Shown one piece after another: positions 35,438 through 47,257 of a stretch of 64,000 bases of DNA. The stretch is taken from the NCBI GenBank assembly GCA_023105745.1, contig JALGQZ010000018.1, forward strand, positions 13,758,273 to 13,822,272. The letters run 5' to 3'. Origin of the DNA: Austropuccinia psidii (Eukaryota > Basidiomycota > Pucciniomycetes > Pucciniales > Sphaerophragmiaceae). The first letter of the stretch is position 1, and each line of letters begins with the position of its first letter. Made by a program: the position numbers and the translations under genes. The notes under the pieces were generated by a model, which saw nothing but the letters and a program-made list of their open reading frames with translations, was not told where the DNA came from and made no database searches.

Positions 35438-36954
35438 ACAAGATAATAGCATGTCCTTTGAATTCTGTGTTTAGTGAGGCTATAATTCAGCTCTGGCATG
35501 CTTGGTAAATCAATGAAGAGTCCATAAATATAATCAATGAGTTCCATCTGATAATATTCTCCTAGACCAGAGAAATTTGGCCAAATCAAGGCTTCTGAAA
35601 GTTGTTTCAGTTCTTCCTTCTCTGAATAAGTCATGTTGTCCCCATCTTGGTATTGTGATTGGGATCTTTTCTTATTCTACAACAAGAAATCTGGTTTGAT
35701 GTCTTCTTGGTGGTATGGTGTATTTTCCAAAACATTTCCCTGTGTTTGGGGCTGTATGTTTTGGCAGACATTAAAAAATTTGTTCATTTCTTGATCCAGA
35801 AATTACCTGTTCCTTTTATAGTGGTATTGCTCCTCTAAGACTTGATTAAGTCTTTTGTTCATTTCTTCTGAGGGTTTTATTAGTTTAGAATAGTCCTCTT
35901 GAGGAGTGTGAATGGTTTTGGTTTGTAAGGTATTGAACTCTTGTAACCTTAAAAGGTTTTCTTGAAGAATGTCAAACATTTTCTGCATTTGTTCTGAAGA
36001 GAGGACCATTTGTAGCCACAGTTCATTTCTGTTTATGCTACTCTTAGGTGTAACAACACTATTTACATTCTGCATGGGTATAATATTTTAAGTAGTAGGG
36101 CTACTGATTCTATCAGCAGTATTTAAAGCAATTTCTGGTTCTTGTGTACCTCTTTCACCAAGTCCAACAGCTTCTGTAACATTGAGTCTGACTCTTTCTG
36201 CCTCTTGTTGAAAGAAGTCTTGTTTCTTCCCTTTTATCCTTGTCTTCTTTTAGAAACTACCTGAGATGTTGAAGAATGGTGACTCTTGGCCACTTATATT
36301 CTGGTGCTTGAATGGTGTGAAGCCACTGGGAAGTCTGTTTGGTTTACTCCTTGTGAGCCTTAAGGAATAAGAGTATTCTCTGTCTGGTTCAGTTTCTCTT
36401 TTATGGCTTGACTAGTAGCTTGATTTTCCCTTATACTGGATTCCCTTTCCTCCAGGAGCTTAAACTGCCTGTTGGCATTCAAGCCTTTGGTGATTACCAT
36501 AAGGTCTTTGAAGGGTATCTCTTTGAGACATATCTTCTGGAAACTTGCTTCAAGTTCTCCCCAGTTTGAAGCTAGGTTTAAACTCTTGTTGCCCATTCTC
36601 CATGGGAATAAACCTTTTAGGAGTTGAAAAATCTCAAGAACTTGATCCATATCATTCGAGTCCCCTGGTTTGAGGTTCATGTTGAATTGGAAGGTGAATG
36701 GGAGTGTGGGTATGATTCCCCTCAGTTTCCTGCCATCATCTATGGTGTTCAGACCCTTATCTTCTAGTTCTGAAAAGCCCTGGTCTATCTTCTGGCTGGT
36801 TCCTGGGGATTCCAAGGCTCCTGAGATGTACAGGGGACATATTCCTGTTTGCAAGAAGTAAAAAACTTCATTTTATTAGGTTATTTACCTTTTAATGTGC
36901 CTTGTAAGAATTCTGTTTTCAGCTTCTTTGGGATATTTACCTTTAGAGCTTACA
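35438..36954 (-). pseudogene. C1 ORF1 and gag, middle part
   Basis: Minus strand. 36954-36889 is the end of ORF1 exon 1 (SKGKYPKEAENRILTRHIK), then a 68-nt intron (36888-36821; donor GTAAAT, branch-like CCTAAT, acceptor CATCTCAG). ORF1 exon 2 is open for about 150 codons to 36360 and matches C2 (PFTFQFNMNL; ASFQKICLKEIPFKDLMVIT). The overlapping gag frame, with its ATG in the intron (MSPVHLRSLG), has several stops here, so ORF1 is the better preserved of the two. Gag continues with coiled-coil-like NELWLQMVLSSEQMQKMFD (36000-35800) and YSEKEELKQLSEALIWPNFS (about 35620), and is cut at 35438 by A2. Inactive. Confidence 0.75.
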
Positions 36955-38336
36955 TGCAAGCCTGTGACTCAAAACCAGAGCACAAGCATGACAGCCAAAT
37001 ACCATAAATCAATGGTATAGCCAAGATACCACAAAAACATGGAATTGAGCCAAATAAGCTCAAGAGTTATCAAGAAAAGAGGAAACTAACCCCTTCCCAA
37101 ATATACAAGTCCCATCATCATAGGACAAAGAATAACAAAGTTATTCCTGCTCAAAGTTGTTGCTGAACATAAACCTTAATTTTCACCTCTCATCTAAAAT
37201 ATGGAGGAAGAGGCTTAACACTATAAAATGGGTATTCAAAATGGGTATCTAAGTCAGGGATATCAAATGGTACTAGCCAAACTGAGCTAGCACCAGAATT
37301 ACAGAAGCTATGACCAAAATAAGGTCAAATAAGGGTGTTCAAAATATTCACCTCCCATCTAACTTCTACAGTTTTAGTGTGAGATACCTAAAGTGGAGTT
37401 TTTTTTGGAAATATAAAAATCAGGGCTATCTGATGGTGCCATCCATTTCCTCATATCTTATTCAGAACAAAGGTTATGGGGACAACAAGCTCTATACAGT
37501 TTTTAAGCAAAACATATATATGTACAAAAAATCTTGTACATGGCATGGCTTTGCAATACTTAATGATAGCCTTATAAAATGAGGTACCATTTTGTAGAAC
37601 ACATCAAGGGTTACACAATAAACCAATATTGAGCTTGATATCTCCAAAAATGACAATTTATGGCAGTTTTAAGCTCAAAATGTCACAATTAGACCAATAC
37701 AGTCTTACTGTTGGATATTCTCCCATAAGTATGACTATGAAGTGTCAAATAGACAAAGAAGCATGTTTATACTTCAATACTGGGGTCCCATACAGGTTCT
37801 TTACAGCACTCTATGTGTCATGCATGTCAGAAGAGTACTAGGTGGTCTCCAGATCAAAATCTTCACCCTGTATTGGTGAAAAATGCCCAGATGTGGTTTC
37901 AAAACCACATCTGAGCCCAATACAGAGCATACAGGCACTATGAAAGCCACAAGCCAGTACTATGAAGTGAAATACTCTTCACTTCCTCTACATGGATGGT
38001 CTAGAGGGCCACTCCACCCCATTTTAGGATAAAAGGAGGCATTTTCCCTTTCAGAAAAGGTATCCTCATCCTGCTCTTGAATTCCTATGTAGTAAAACTT
38101 TCAAGAACAGCTATACTCTGGGAAAATAACCAGGTTATACTATAAACTTTAGTATTGTAACCCAACAGGTAAAGCTGCACCCAGGGCTCTCAACAGTGCT
38201 CACCACCACTAATAATCATGAGTAAAGCCCTTTTATTTTATTTAAAAACTATTTTTAACATTATTATCCATGTCACAGTCATACTTTATGTTTTAACTAC
38301 TCTATATTATCACCTGTTCATAGACTCAGCCTGACA
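36955..38336 (+). repeat. 5' LTR of C2
   Basis: Starts TGCAAGCCTGTGAC and ends CTCAGCCTGACA. The three C LTRs suggest original ends TGTCAGCCTG...CAGCCTGACA. Contains the 26-bp palindrome at 37888-37913. Confidence 0.8.
37888..37913. promoter_or_regulatory. 26-bp palindrome in family C LTR
   Basis: CAGATGTGGTTT, two bases, AAACCACATCTG: a perfect 12-bp inverted repeat. It recurs at 45940-45965 (one mismatch) and 47693-47718 (perfect). Conservation in three otherwise diverged LTRs suggests a function, such as a dimeric protein site or hairpin. Confidence 0.5.
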
Positions 38337-38339
38337 TTT

Positions 38340-38352
38340 TGGGGGCCTGGGT
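38340..38352 (+). other. Primer-binding site, C2
   Basis: TGGGGGCCTGGGT, three bases after the LTR. Shares its first ten bases with B1 although the LTRs are unrelated. Confidence 0.6.
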
Positions 38353-38959
38353 ATGCTTTTAAGCCTTTTTGGACCTTTATAAGTCAGTATTTTCTCTTAT
38401 TTTCTTCATTCTAACACTTTTTCCCTCTTTTTTAGGCATAAATGCTATTAAAAAATAGATAAGATATATATCTTTTATTTATTTTTTGAGGGGTATATGC
38501 TGTATACCACTGTGTTTTCTTCTATTTTTTGCCTTATTGTGTGGTTGATTATAATTTAATTACCACAAAATACTTATTTTTGGCATGTTTTACATATTTA
38601 AACAATTTAAAGCCATTAATATAGTCCTTTCTTTTAATTAAATAAGGACACCTCTTACTGTAAAACCAACAGTGGAGGCATGGTTGGGTACATTGTTAAT
38701 TTCAATTGCCCTCTTACATAACCACTCTGTCAGATCATACTTGCTAATTACAAGTTAATCTGTGATATACTGGTATAAAAACAGTGTGCCAGATATCTTC
38801 AAGATGTATTTCTGATGTGGAACTGTTAATCTAATTACACTATCATAACACAAGGGCATGATATAGAAATATATTGCCCAGAGGCCATTCTTAGACATGC
38901 AAACAGAATTTTAAGAAGTCTTAATTGAAAATAAGCCCTTATTTTCCTGTCTGATTCAG

Positions 38960-40120
38960 TGGAAGAAAACTACATCCCACTAGAGACCCAGTCACAGGCC
39001 AACACACCAGTGACACCCTCAGAACCAGAGGGCAGCAAGGGCAAAGGAAAGAGGCACAGTGAAGGCCTTATAACAGCTAAAATTTGGACACCCATTGCCA
39101 CTCAGAGGAATATAAAACCATGAAGCTCTGCATCAATACAAGGTAAACCAACCTTAACAGCTTGTACAGGGAAGATTACAGTCATTAACCCAATTTTAAC
39201 CTCTAAAGGTAAATTTCCAAAAGCAGAAGACAACAAATTTGTACAAGGCACAGTCAAAGGTAAGTAAACTAAGAACATAAAGTTTCTGACTGCTTGAAAA
39301 CACTGATATGTCACCTGTACACCTCAGAGACCTTGGTTGCGCAAGGCACCAGCCAGAGGACAGAGAAGGCTTGTCCAGAAGCCAAAGACCTGGAAGAAGA
39401 CATCTTGGACACAGTGGTGGATGGCAAGACATTGAGGGAAATCTTACCCACTGTTCCATTCACATTCCAATTCAACAGAAACCTCATACCAGAGGACTGG
39501 AAGGATATGCATCAAGTTCTTCAGCTCCACCAACTCCTCAAAGAACTTTTTCAATGGAGCATGGGAAACAAGAGGTTCAACCTGGCATCCCATTGGGCAG
39601 AACTTGGAGCAAGTTTCCAGAAGATCTGTCTCAAAGAGATAGACTTCAGAGACCTTATGGTAATCACCAAAGGCTGGAATCCCACCAGGAAGCTCAGACT
39701 CCTGGAGGTGAGGGCAAACAGGATAAGGGAGAATCAAGCCACTATCCAAGCTATAGAAGAACAACTGACCCAGACAGGGAATACTCAGATTCCTTCAGGC
39801 TCACAGGGAGTAGACCAAACCAGCTCTTCAGTGGCTTCACACCTTTCAGGAACCAACAGATCAGTTGCCAAGAGTCACCACTTTTCACAATCCCAGGAAG
39901 CTTCCAGGAGAAGACAAGGATACAAGGGCAAAATAAGACCACCTTCAACCAAAGGAAGAGAGAGCCAGACCCAATGATCCAGAAGCTGTTGTATTTGGTT
40001 GAAGAAGTACACAAGAACCAGAAGTATCTGTACATAGCTCTAGAATCAGTAGTCCTATTAATAGAAATATTACCCCTACTCAGATCGAACATAATGTTGT
40101 CACACCTGAGAGTAACCTGA
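38960..40120 (+). pseudogene. ORF1 of C2 (two exons, broken)
   Basis: Acceptor TGATTCAG ends at 38959, then TG GAA GAA AAC: a start completed by splicing, as in A and B. Exon 1 (38960-39259) is rich in Thr/Pro/Lys and has one TGA at 39121. Exon 2 from 39328 reads ETLVAQGTSQRTEK, then a globular region PFTFQFNRNL, LASHWAELGASFQKICLKEI, DFRDLMVITKGWNP, closely matching C1. A one-base deletion near 39935 moves the frame, so it now ends at 39977; the original frame would run to the TGA at 40118-40120. The W...S(F/Y)...GWxP pattern vaguely recalls A and B ORF1, which suggests remote homology. Function unknown. Confidence 0.55.
39260..39327 (+). other. Phase-1 mini-intron, 68 nt (C2)
   Basis: Donor GTAAGT at 39260 after AAAG, branch-like CTGAC at about 39285, acceptor CACCTCAG ending at 39327. 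The gag-pol ATG (39308) is inside. If retained, exon 1 stops at once (GGT AAG TAA). Confidence 0.6.
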
Positions 40121-43100
40121 ACAGGGATGCACTGTGGTTACAAATGTCCCAATATGCTGAGAAAACTCAAAAGCAGCTTGCAGAACTTGAAGCAAGCCAT
40201 GAGTAGATGAAAAAATTAACAGCCTCCATGGAGAAAATTGTTAAAACCCTTCAAGAAGGACATGCTCAATTGAGAAAAGCCTCTGAAGAAACCAACAAAA
40301 GACTGAATCTAGTATTTGAAGAGAAAACCCACAGAAAAAGGGACAGGGATTGTCTGGATCAAGACATAAACAAACTGTTGAATGTCTACCATAATATGAA
40401 GCCCCAACCACAAGGCCATGTTATGGATAATCCATATCACCAAGAGGAAATCAAACCAGATGCCATGTTGGGGAATAAGGCAAGATCTCCATCTCAATAC
40501 CAAGATGGAGACAATATGTCTTATTCTGAGAAGGAAGCCTTAAGACAGCTTCCTGAGGTCTCAAGCTGGCCCAAACTTTCTGGTACAGGAGAATATGATC
40601 ATATGGAGCTCATATATTATATTGATGGACTCTTCATTGATGTACCAAGCATACCAGACTACTGGATTACTGCTAGACTTAATACATCATTTAAAGGAAA
40701 TGCTAGTATTTGGTACACGGAAATTCAAGTAATTGATGGCAGGAGAAACTGACCATGGTGGAAGAGTAAAATCATCCAAAGTACAGCAATGGTACTTAGA
40801 TATGGCAAAAGACCATGTCATTTGAAAATGACAAGTATTCAGTGGACAAATATACATATGAATGGTGTCTTTGACAGTATAAAGGACTTAAAGCCATTGA
40901 TCCTCAAATGAACATTCAGATGAGGAATCACAAACTCCTGACACAAATGCCAGGAGAGCTAGAGAATGCAGTAAAATGCAGATGCAACCAAAATTGCACT
41001 CTAGATGACATTTCAAATACCTTACAAGAAATAAGGAAAAGGACAAATATAGGGAACTATTCCCCATATAAAAGCAGTGGTTTCAAAGAAAAAAACCTTT
41101 TCAGGGTGGAGTTCAAAGAAAAACCCAAAGAAAGAGTGGCAGAAGTGACTAAGAAGAAGAATTCTTGTCACAATTGTGGTTCAACAGACCACTATGCCAA
41201 CAGCTTTCCAAAGGCAAAGAAAAAAAGGCTATGCCATTGAGAAAGTCCCAGAGGAGGAACCCCGTACAGAGGACTTTGAATCAGACTCCATGGGAGATGC
41301 CATCAGAGAACAATCTGATGAAGAGCAAGACCCAAGAGAGGAATTTCTAGTTGAATACCAAGAGGAAACCCCACTAGAAATCCAGGACATACAGTTGGAA
41401 GCAGGCATTCCACAAGACACTGCCAATAAAAACTTGTGCAAACATACACAAGATGCACAGACATTCCTGGTCATACCAACCAAAGGAATGGCATACATTT
41501 AAAAGTGCTTCAGGGAAGATGACCTCCATTGGGACAATTATCAAAGAGATAAATATACCCCACAGGAAGGGTAATATCAGGCTCAACCCAGAGTTTTGTA
41601 GTGCTTGATGATGCCCACATCCAAGGGTTCTTACTGGGGACAGATTACCAGAGGATGTTTGTTATTGATACTTTCAATAGTAAAAACAGGCACATTACCA
41701 TTTTTACCAACAAGGAAAAGAAATTTTCACTTGATATATACCAAATATCTTCCCAGGATCCACTGGAAGAACTACTGAATGAGCTCATAGAGGGACAGTT
41801 CAGCACTACCCTCACCAGTAAACAGAAACTAAGCTTACTGAAGATTCTGAGGAAGAATAGACCAGCATTTGCCATTGGTGAAGAACCATTAGGCAAAATT
41901 ATAGTCCATGATATGGAACTATATCTGGATGTGGAAAGACCTTATCCACCCATTCTCAGAAGACCTCCATATCCAGCAAGTCTTGAGACTAGGAATGAAA
42001 TTGAAAAACACATCAATGAACTCCTAGACATGGATGTCATCAAAAACAATGGACACAATGAAATAGTGGAGATCACCACTCCTGTCCTGATCACATGGCA
42101 TGATGGCAAATCTAGACAGTGTGGAGATTTCAGAGCTCTGAACAACTACATAAAAGCAGACAGGTACCCTATACCTAGGATACCTCATGCCTTAGACAAA
42201 CTGGCAAAAGCCAGATACATAACAAAAATGGATTGTATGAAAGGTTTTCACCAGAATGGAGTTAAAACAAACTCCATAAAATTACTCAGAATCATATGCC
42301 ATATGGGCATATTTGAGTACACCAGGATGCCATTTGGAATCAAAAATGCACCAGCCCACTTCCAAAGGATGATGGACACAATATTTCAAGAAGAGATTTT
42401 GGAAGTCTGGATGTTAGTATATATTGATGACATCATTATATACTCAGAAACATGGGAAGACCATGTGCAGCAAATAGACAGACTGCTAAGTAAACGCACA
42501 CCCATTAATCTGAAAGTTTCACTTAAAAAGTGCAATTTTGGCCAACAAGAGTTACTAGCTCTAAGAAATAAAGTCTCAGGTGTTGGTCTGGCAATAGACC
42601 AGAAAAAAGTAGCAGCAGTACTGCTAAAACTGGTACCAAAGAACATCAAAGAGATGCAATCTTTCCTTGGGTTTTATAGCTACTACAGAAACCACATCAG
42701 AAATTTTGGCCACATAACTAGTAGTCTGTACAAGTTATGTTCCAAAGATGTACTTTTTGAAATTACCAAGGAAAGGAGGTATGAATATGAGAGGATCAAA
42801 CATGAACTCACAAATGCACCTGTGCTCATCTTACCTGACTTTGAGCTACCATTCAAGTTATACATAGATGCAGCATGTAGCCAAGACTTAGGGGCAGCCC
42901 TTCACCAGAGACAAATTGTGGATGGTGAACCAAGAGAGGGAGTAATATGCTACATCTCTAGGCAACTGAAAGATTCAGAAGCCAGGTATGGGGAAACCCA
43001 GACTGAATGTCTATGCTTAGTCTGGGCTCTAGAGAAACTTGACTATTATTTGAAGGTTGCAGTCTTTGAAGTCTACACAGACTGCACAGCATTGAAGTAC

Positions 43101-44966
43101 TTAATGAACATGAAGACTACCAATAGACACATGTTGAGGTGGCAAATAGCCATCCAAGAGTATAGGGGCAATAAGAAAATCATGTAAAAAGAGGTTAAAA
43201 GTCATACCAATTCAGATGGCTACTGGATAATGTCAAAAGCAACCCAGCTTATGACCCTGAAGTAGCATCCAAGATCCCTATCCATTTCATGGAAATAGAT
43301 AGGAGGAAAAACTTCAGATTTTCTGAATGGGCACCAGAAAGTGGTACCCCAAACAGTGGAGACACTGATTCAGAAGGAACAGAAACTCCCATACCGGGAA
43401 TAAGCTCCTCAGAGCTGCATAATGAATTCTTCAATGCAGTGATGAAGACATTATTGTTGCAACTACTTCAACAAAAATACAGGAGCCCAGAACTGCAATC
43501 CCAGCTAGGGGAACCCTGGTTGAGGGACTATAAGGATAACAATTTTTTTCTTATAGATGGCCTGCTCTACCATAGAGAAAAGCACACTAGTGCACTCACC
43601 ATAGCAGACAGGGACCATATATCCTTGATCCTACAAGAATGCCATGACTCCCCTATATGGGACACATGAGTGAAGACAGAACCAAGGAGAGGGTAGCAAG
43701 CAGAGCTTGGTGGCCCAATTGGCAACAAGAGTTGAGTGAATACATCAACACTTGTGAAAGATGCCAAAAGGCAAATAGAAAACATGGGAAGAAGTATGGG
43801 TTACTTCAACACATAGAAGAACCCAAGAACCCATGAGAAACCATCAACATGGACTGGGTTACAGGACTTGTACCGGGAGACAAGGGGAACTTCAATGCTT
43901 GCTTGATAATAGTTGATAGGTTCAGCAAGAGTGTGAGGTGCCTACCATTTCACAAAGAGGATACAGCCATGGATACTGCACTGTTATTTTGGAATAACAT
44001 AATATCTACCTGTGGAGTCCCTAAGATTATCATCAGTGATAGGGACCCAAAATTCACATCAGAATTTTGGACTAACTTCTATTACATGCTGGGTACTAAA
44101 GTATCTTTTTCTACAGCTTACCATCCACAAACAGATGGATCAGCTGAGAGGATGATCCAAACAATGGAAGACATCCTTAGAAAATTCTGTGCCTATGGCA
44201 TGGAATATAAGTACCATGAAGGCTACACACATGACTGGGTTACCCTTCTACCAGCAGTTCAGCTGGCTTGCAACACAAGCCAGCACTCTACCACAGGAAA
44301 GACACCTTCACTTGTAGAGAGAGGATGGAATCCCCTATTGCCTGTGGATCACTTGAAGAAGAATATTCTGACCATCCACCCCACAGCCAATTTCCATGAT
44401 ATGTGGAAGAAGGCTTGTGACAAAGCTTCCAAATGCATAGCTGAGGCAAAAAAATACAACAAACATAGTTAGGACAAAATACACATGAAACCTGACTTCA
44501 AAGGAGGGAACCAAGTGTTAGTGTCTACACTAAACTTCAACAACCTGAAGGGACCAAAGAAGATGAGAGACTCATTTGTAGGGCCCTCCACTATCATTGA
44601 ATTGATAGGAAAAAATTCAGTGGAAGTCAAACTCACAGAAGAATTTTCTAAGAAACACCCAGTCTTTCCAGTGAGTTTAGTCAAGCCATACTTCCAGACA
44701 GAGGAGGATAAATTCCCCTTCAGGAAGAAAACCCCACCTCACCAGAGATAGTGAAGGTAGAAGACTCCTCTGAGCCTGTGAATAAAATAATGAAGGCCAG
44801 GAAGATTAGACTGAATGGTAAAGACCAGAGACAGTACTTGGTCAGATTTAAAAACCAAACAGCAGATAAAGACAAATGGATGGCTGAAAATGCCATACCA
44901 GATGGGAACATTCATCTAAGGAGATTCAGGGCCTCTAGGAGGACTGAACAGTCTCATCAGCGATGA
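39308..44966 (+). pseudogene. Gag-Pol of C2 (several breaks)
   Basis: ATG 39308 (MSPVHLRDLG) opens a Ser/Gln/Arg-rich segment overlapping ORF1. A frame change near 39935 leads into coiled gag (KKLTASMEKIVKTLQEG, about 40210), SGTGEYDHMELIYYIDG (about 40580) and a knuckle (CHNCGSTDHYANSFP, last Cys lost, about 41170). The protease core is missing: MAYI at 41500 runs straight into the segment before LDDAHIQGFLLGTDYQRM (41601). RT has KMDCMKGFHQNG, RMPFGIKNAPAHFQR and YIDDIIIY (about 42423); RNase H has YIDAACSQDLGAALHQR and YTDCTALK. Integrase zinc and DDE parts (MDWVTG 43849; [23 protein letters not shown]) are in changed frames. The GPF module and QRQYLVRFKNQTADKDKWMA follow. Stops include TGA 40750 and TAA 43185; a TGA for Trp sits near 43834. 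Confidence 0.85.
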
Positions 44967-44975
44967 TCCTTTTTT

Positions 44976-44985
44976 AGAGGGAGGA
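44976..44985 (+). other. Polypurine tract, C2
   Basis: AGAGGGAGGA after a T-run, two bases before the inferred 3' LTR start. Confidence 0.6.
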
Positions 44986-44987
44986 TA

Positions 44988-46402
44988 TTTCAGCCTGTGA
45001 CTCAATACCAGAGCACAAGCATGACAGCCAAATACCATAAATCAATGGTATAGCCAACATACCGCCAAAGCATGGAGCTGAGCCAAATAATCTAAAAAGG
45101 TATAAAAAAGAAAGAGGAAACTTATCCCTTCCCAAATATATAAGTCCCATAATCCTAGGACAAAGAATAACAAAGTTATTCCTGCTCAAAGTTGTTTCTG
45201 AGCATAAAACTTAATTTCACCTCTTGTCTAAAATACAGAGGAAAAGACTTAACCTCATAAAATGGGTATTCAAAATGGAGCTCTACGTTAGGGCTATCCA
45301 ATGGTACTAGCCAAACTGAGCTAGCACCATAATTACAGAAGTTATGACCAAAAAAAGGTCAAAGAAGGGTGATTAAAATATTCACCTCCCATCTAACTTC
45401 TACAGTTTCAGTGTGAGATACCTAAAGTGGGTATTTTTGGAAATATCACAATCAGGGCTATCTGATGGTGCCATCTATTTCCTCATATCAAATCTAGAGC
45501 GAAGGTTATGGGGCAAACAAGCTCTATACAGTTTTTAAGCAAAACATATATATGTACAAAAACTCTTGTACATGGCATAGCTTTACCATACTTGATGATA
45601 ACCATATCAAATGAGGTACCATTGTGTAGAACACATCCAGGGATAAACAATGAACCACCTTTGAGCTTGATATCTCAAAAAACTGACAATTTATGGCAGT
45701 TTTAGGCTCGAAATCCCATGATTAGACCAATACAGTCTTACTGTGGGATATTCTCCCATAGGTATGATTATGAGGTGTCAAATAGACAAAGAGGCATGTT
45801 TATACTTCAATTCCTCATAATTCATTCAATATCTGGGTCTCATACAGGTTCTGTACAGAATTCTATACATCATACATGTCAGAAGAGGACTATGTGGTCC
45901 CCAGATGAAAATTTCCACCCTCTATTGGTAAAAACTTCCCAGATGTGGTTTCAAAGCCACATCTGAGCCTAATAAAGAGCATACAGGCACTATGAAAGCC
46001 ACAAGCCAGTACTCTGAAGTGAAATACTCTTCACTTCCTCTACATGGATGGTCTAGAGGGCCATTCCACCCCATTTTAGGATAAAAGGAGGCCTTTTCTC
46101 CACCAGAAAAGGTTTCCTCATCCTTCTCTTGAATTCCTACATAGTACAACTGTAAACAAAATTTATTTTCTTGGAAAATAACCAGGTTATACTATAAACT
46201 TTAGTATTGTAGAATTTATTATTGTAACCCAACAGGTAAAGCTGCACCCAGCACTTTCAACAGTGCTCACCACCACTAATAATAATGAGTAATGCCCTTT
46301 TATTTTATTTAAAGCCTATTTTTAAAATTATTATCTGTGTCACAGTCATAGTTTAGTTTGTGAATACTTTATATTATCAACTCTTCATAGACTCAGCTGA
46401 CA
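44988..46402 (+). repeat. 3' LTR of C2
   Basis: 1415 bp, TTTCAGCCTGTGAC...CTCAGCTGACA. Aligns with 36955-38336 with many small differences. Lies 855 bp from, and in inverted orientation to, the C1 LTR at 47258-48643. Confidence 0.85.
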
Positions 46403-46642
46403 TTACAGCTGGGTTAAATATAGTAATCTTCCCTGTACAGGTTATCAAGGTTGGTTTAATTTGTATGAATGTAGATTTTTGAGGTTTTATAGTCCACTGA
46501 GCGGAAATTGGTATCAACGTTTTGTTGGATATGAGGATTTCACTGCACCTCTTTCCATTACCCTTCTTCCCTTGTGTGTCTGAGGGTGCCACTGGTGTAT
46601 TGCCCTGTGACTGGGTCTCAATTGGTATGAAATTTTCTTCCA
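46403..46642 (-). pseudogene. ORF1 exon 1 of C1 (first part)
   Basis: Minus strand from 46642. Acceptor TGATTCAG is followed by TG GAA GAA AAT TTC, again a split start. Encodes MEENFIPIETQSQGNT (first Met completed by splicing), followed by a Lys/Arg/Ser-rich stretch, to FNPA. It is cut by C2 at the duplicated TTACA; the exon resumes at 36954. Similar to C2 exon 1 throughout, which supports that exon 1 is coding. Small indels are present. Confidence 0.6.
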
Positions 46643-47257
46643 CTGAATCAAAGTATGAGGGCTTATGTCAATTAAGACTTCTTGTAAGGCTGTTTGAACC
46701 TCTAATTTTGGCCTCTGGTACAATATATGTCTATATTATACTCTTGATTTATGATTTATAAATAAAATTATCAATTAAAATTCAAAAAATCTGCTTTGTG
46801 GATGTATGGTCTACTGTTGTATCCCAAATATCTCACATATTATCTTGTAATTAACAAGAATAATTTTATAAGTGGTTCTTAAATGGATGATTGAAGCCAT
46901 CAATATGTCCAACCACAACTCTGACACTTGTATTTAAAGTACAGAGATATTCTTTGTAGTAAAAGACAATAATAGTATAAGGTTTTATGTTTCTTATATC
47001 AAACAAAATTCTGAAAAGAAGACTGTGGTAATTAAATTCTAATTAACCACAGCAAAAAATTCATAAAAAAACATTGGTATATGGTTATATACCACTGAAA
47101 AAATGATAATATATAATATTTTCTATATTATTATTTTTTAAGAGAGTTTACATGCTAAAAAAATGATGGTAAATTGAAATAGAAAAACAAGAGAAATTAC
47201 TCACTTTTATGCCAAAGAGTCCAAAAATAAGGTAAAAAACTTGGCCAGGCCACAAAA
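46643..47257 (-). other. Leader region of C1 (no gene)
   Basis: About 615 bp between the C1 LTR and ORF1 exon 1 (minus strand). Starts with the primer-binding site (TTTTGTGGCCTGGCC, read from about 47257) and matches the C2 leader at 38337-38959 in patches. Contains upstream ATGs but no long frame. Would be removed by the predicted leader intron. Confidence 0.55.

Larger units (their letters stand above)
36955..46402 (+). mobile_element. Ty3/gypsy element C2 (family C)
   Basis: LTRs of 1382 and 1415 bp. Perfect 5-bp duplication TTACA (36950-36954, 46403-46407) within ORF1 exon 1 of C1, which lies in the opposite orientation. Internal order as in A and B. Multiple frame breaks, and the protease core is deleted. 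Confidence 0.9.

Noticed and set aside
39974..39977. ATGA overlap at the present end of C2 ORF1
   Set aside because: It looks like the family A stop-start, but a one-base deletion near 39935 created this ORF1 end, and the ATG is not in the downstream gag frame.
760..46402. RIP (repeat-induced point mutation) as the cause of element death
   Set aside because: Several polarised stops in A1 and B1 are G:C to T:A transversions; some C2 stops are transitions, but there is no consistent RIP signature by eye.
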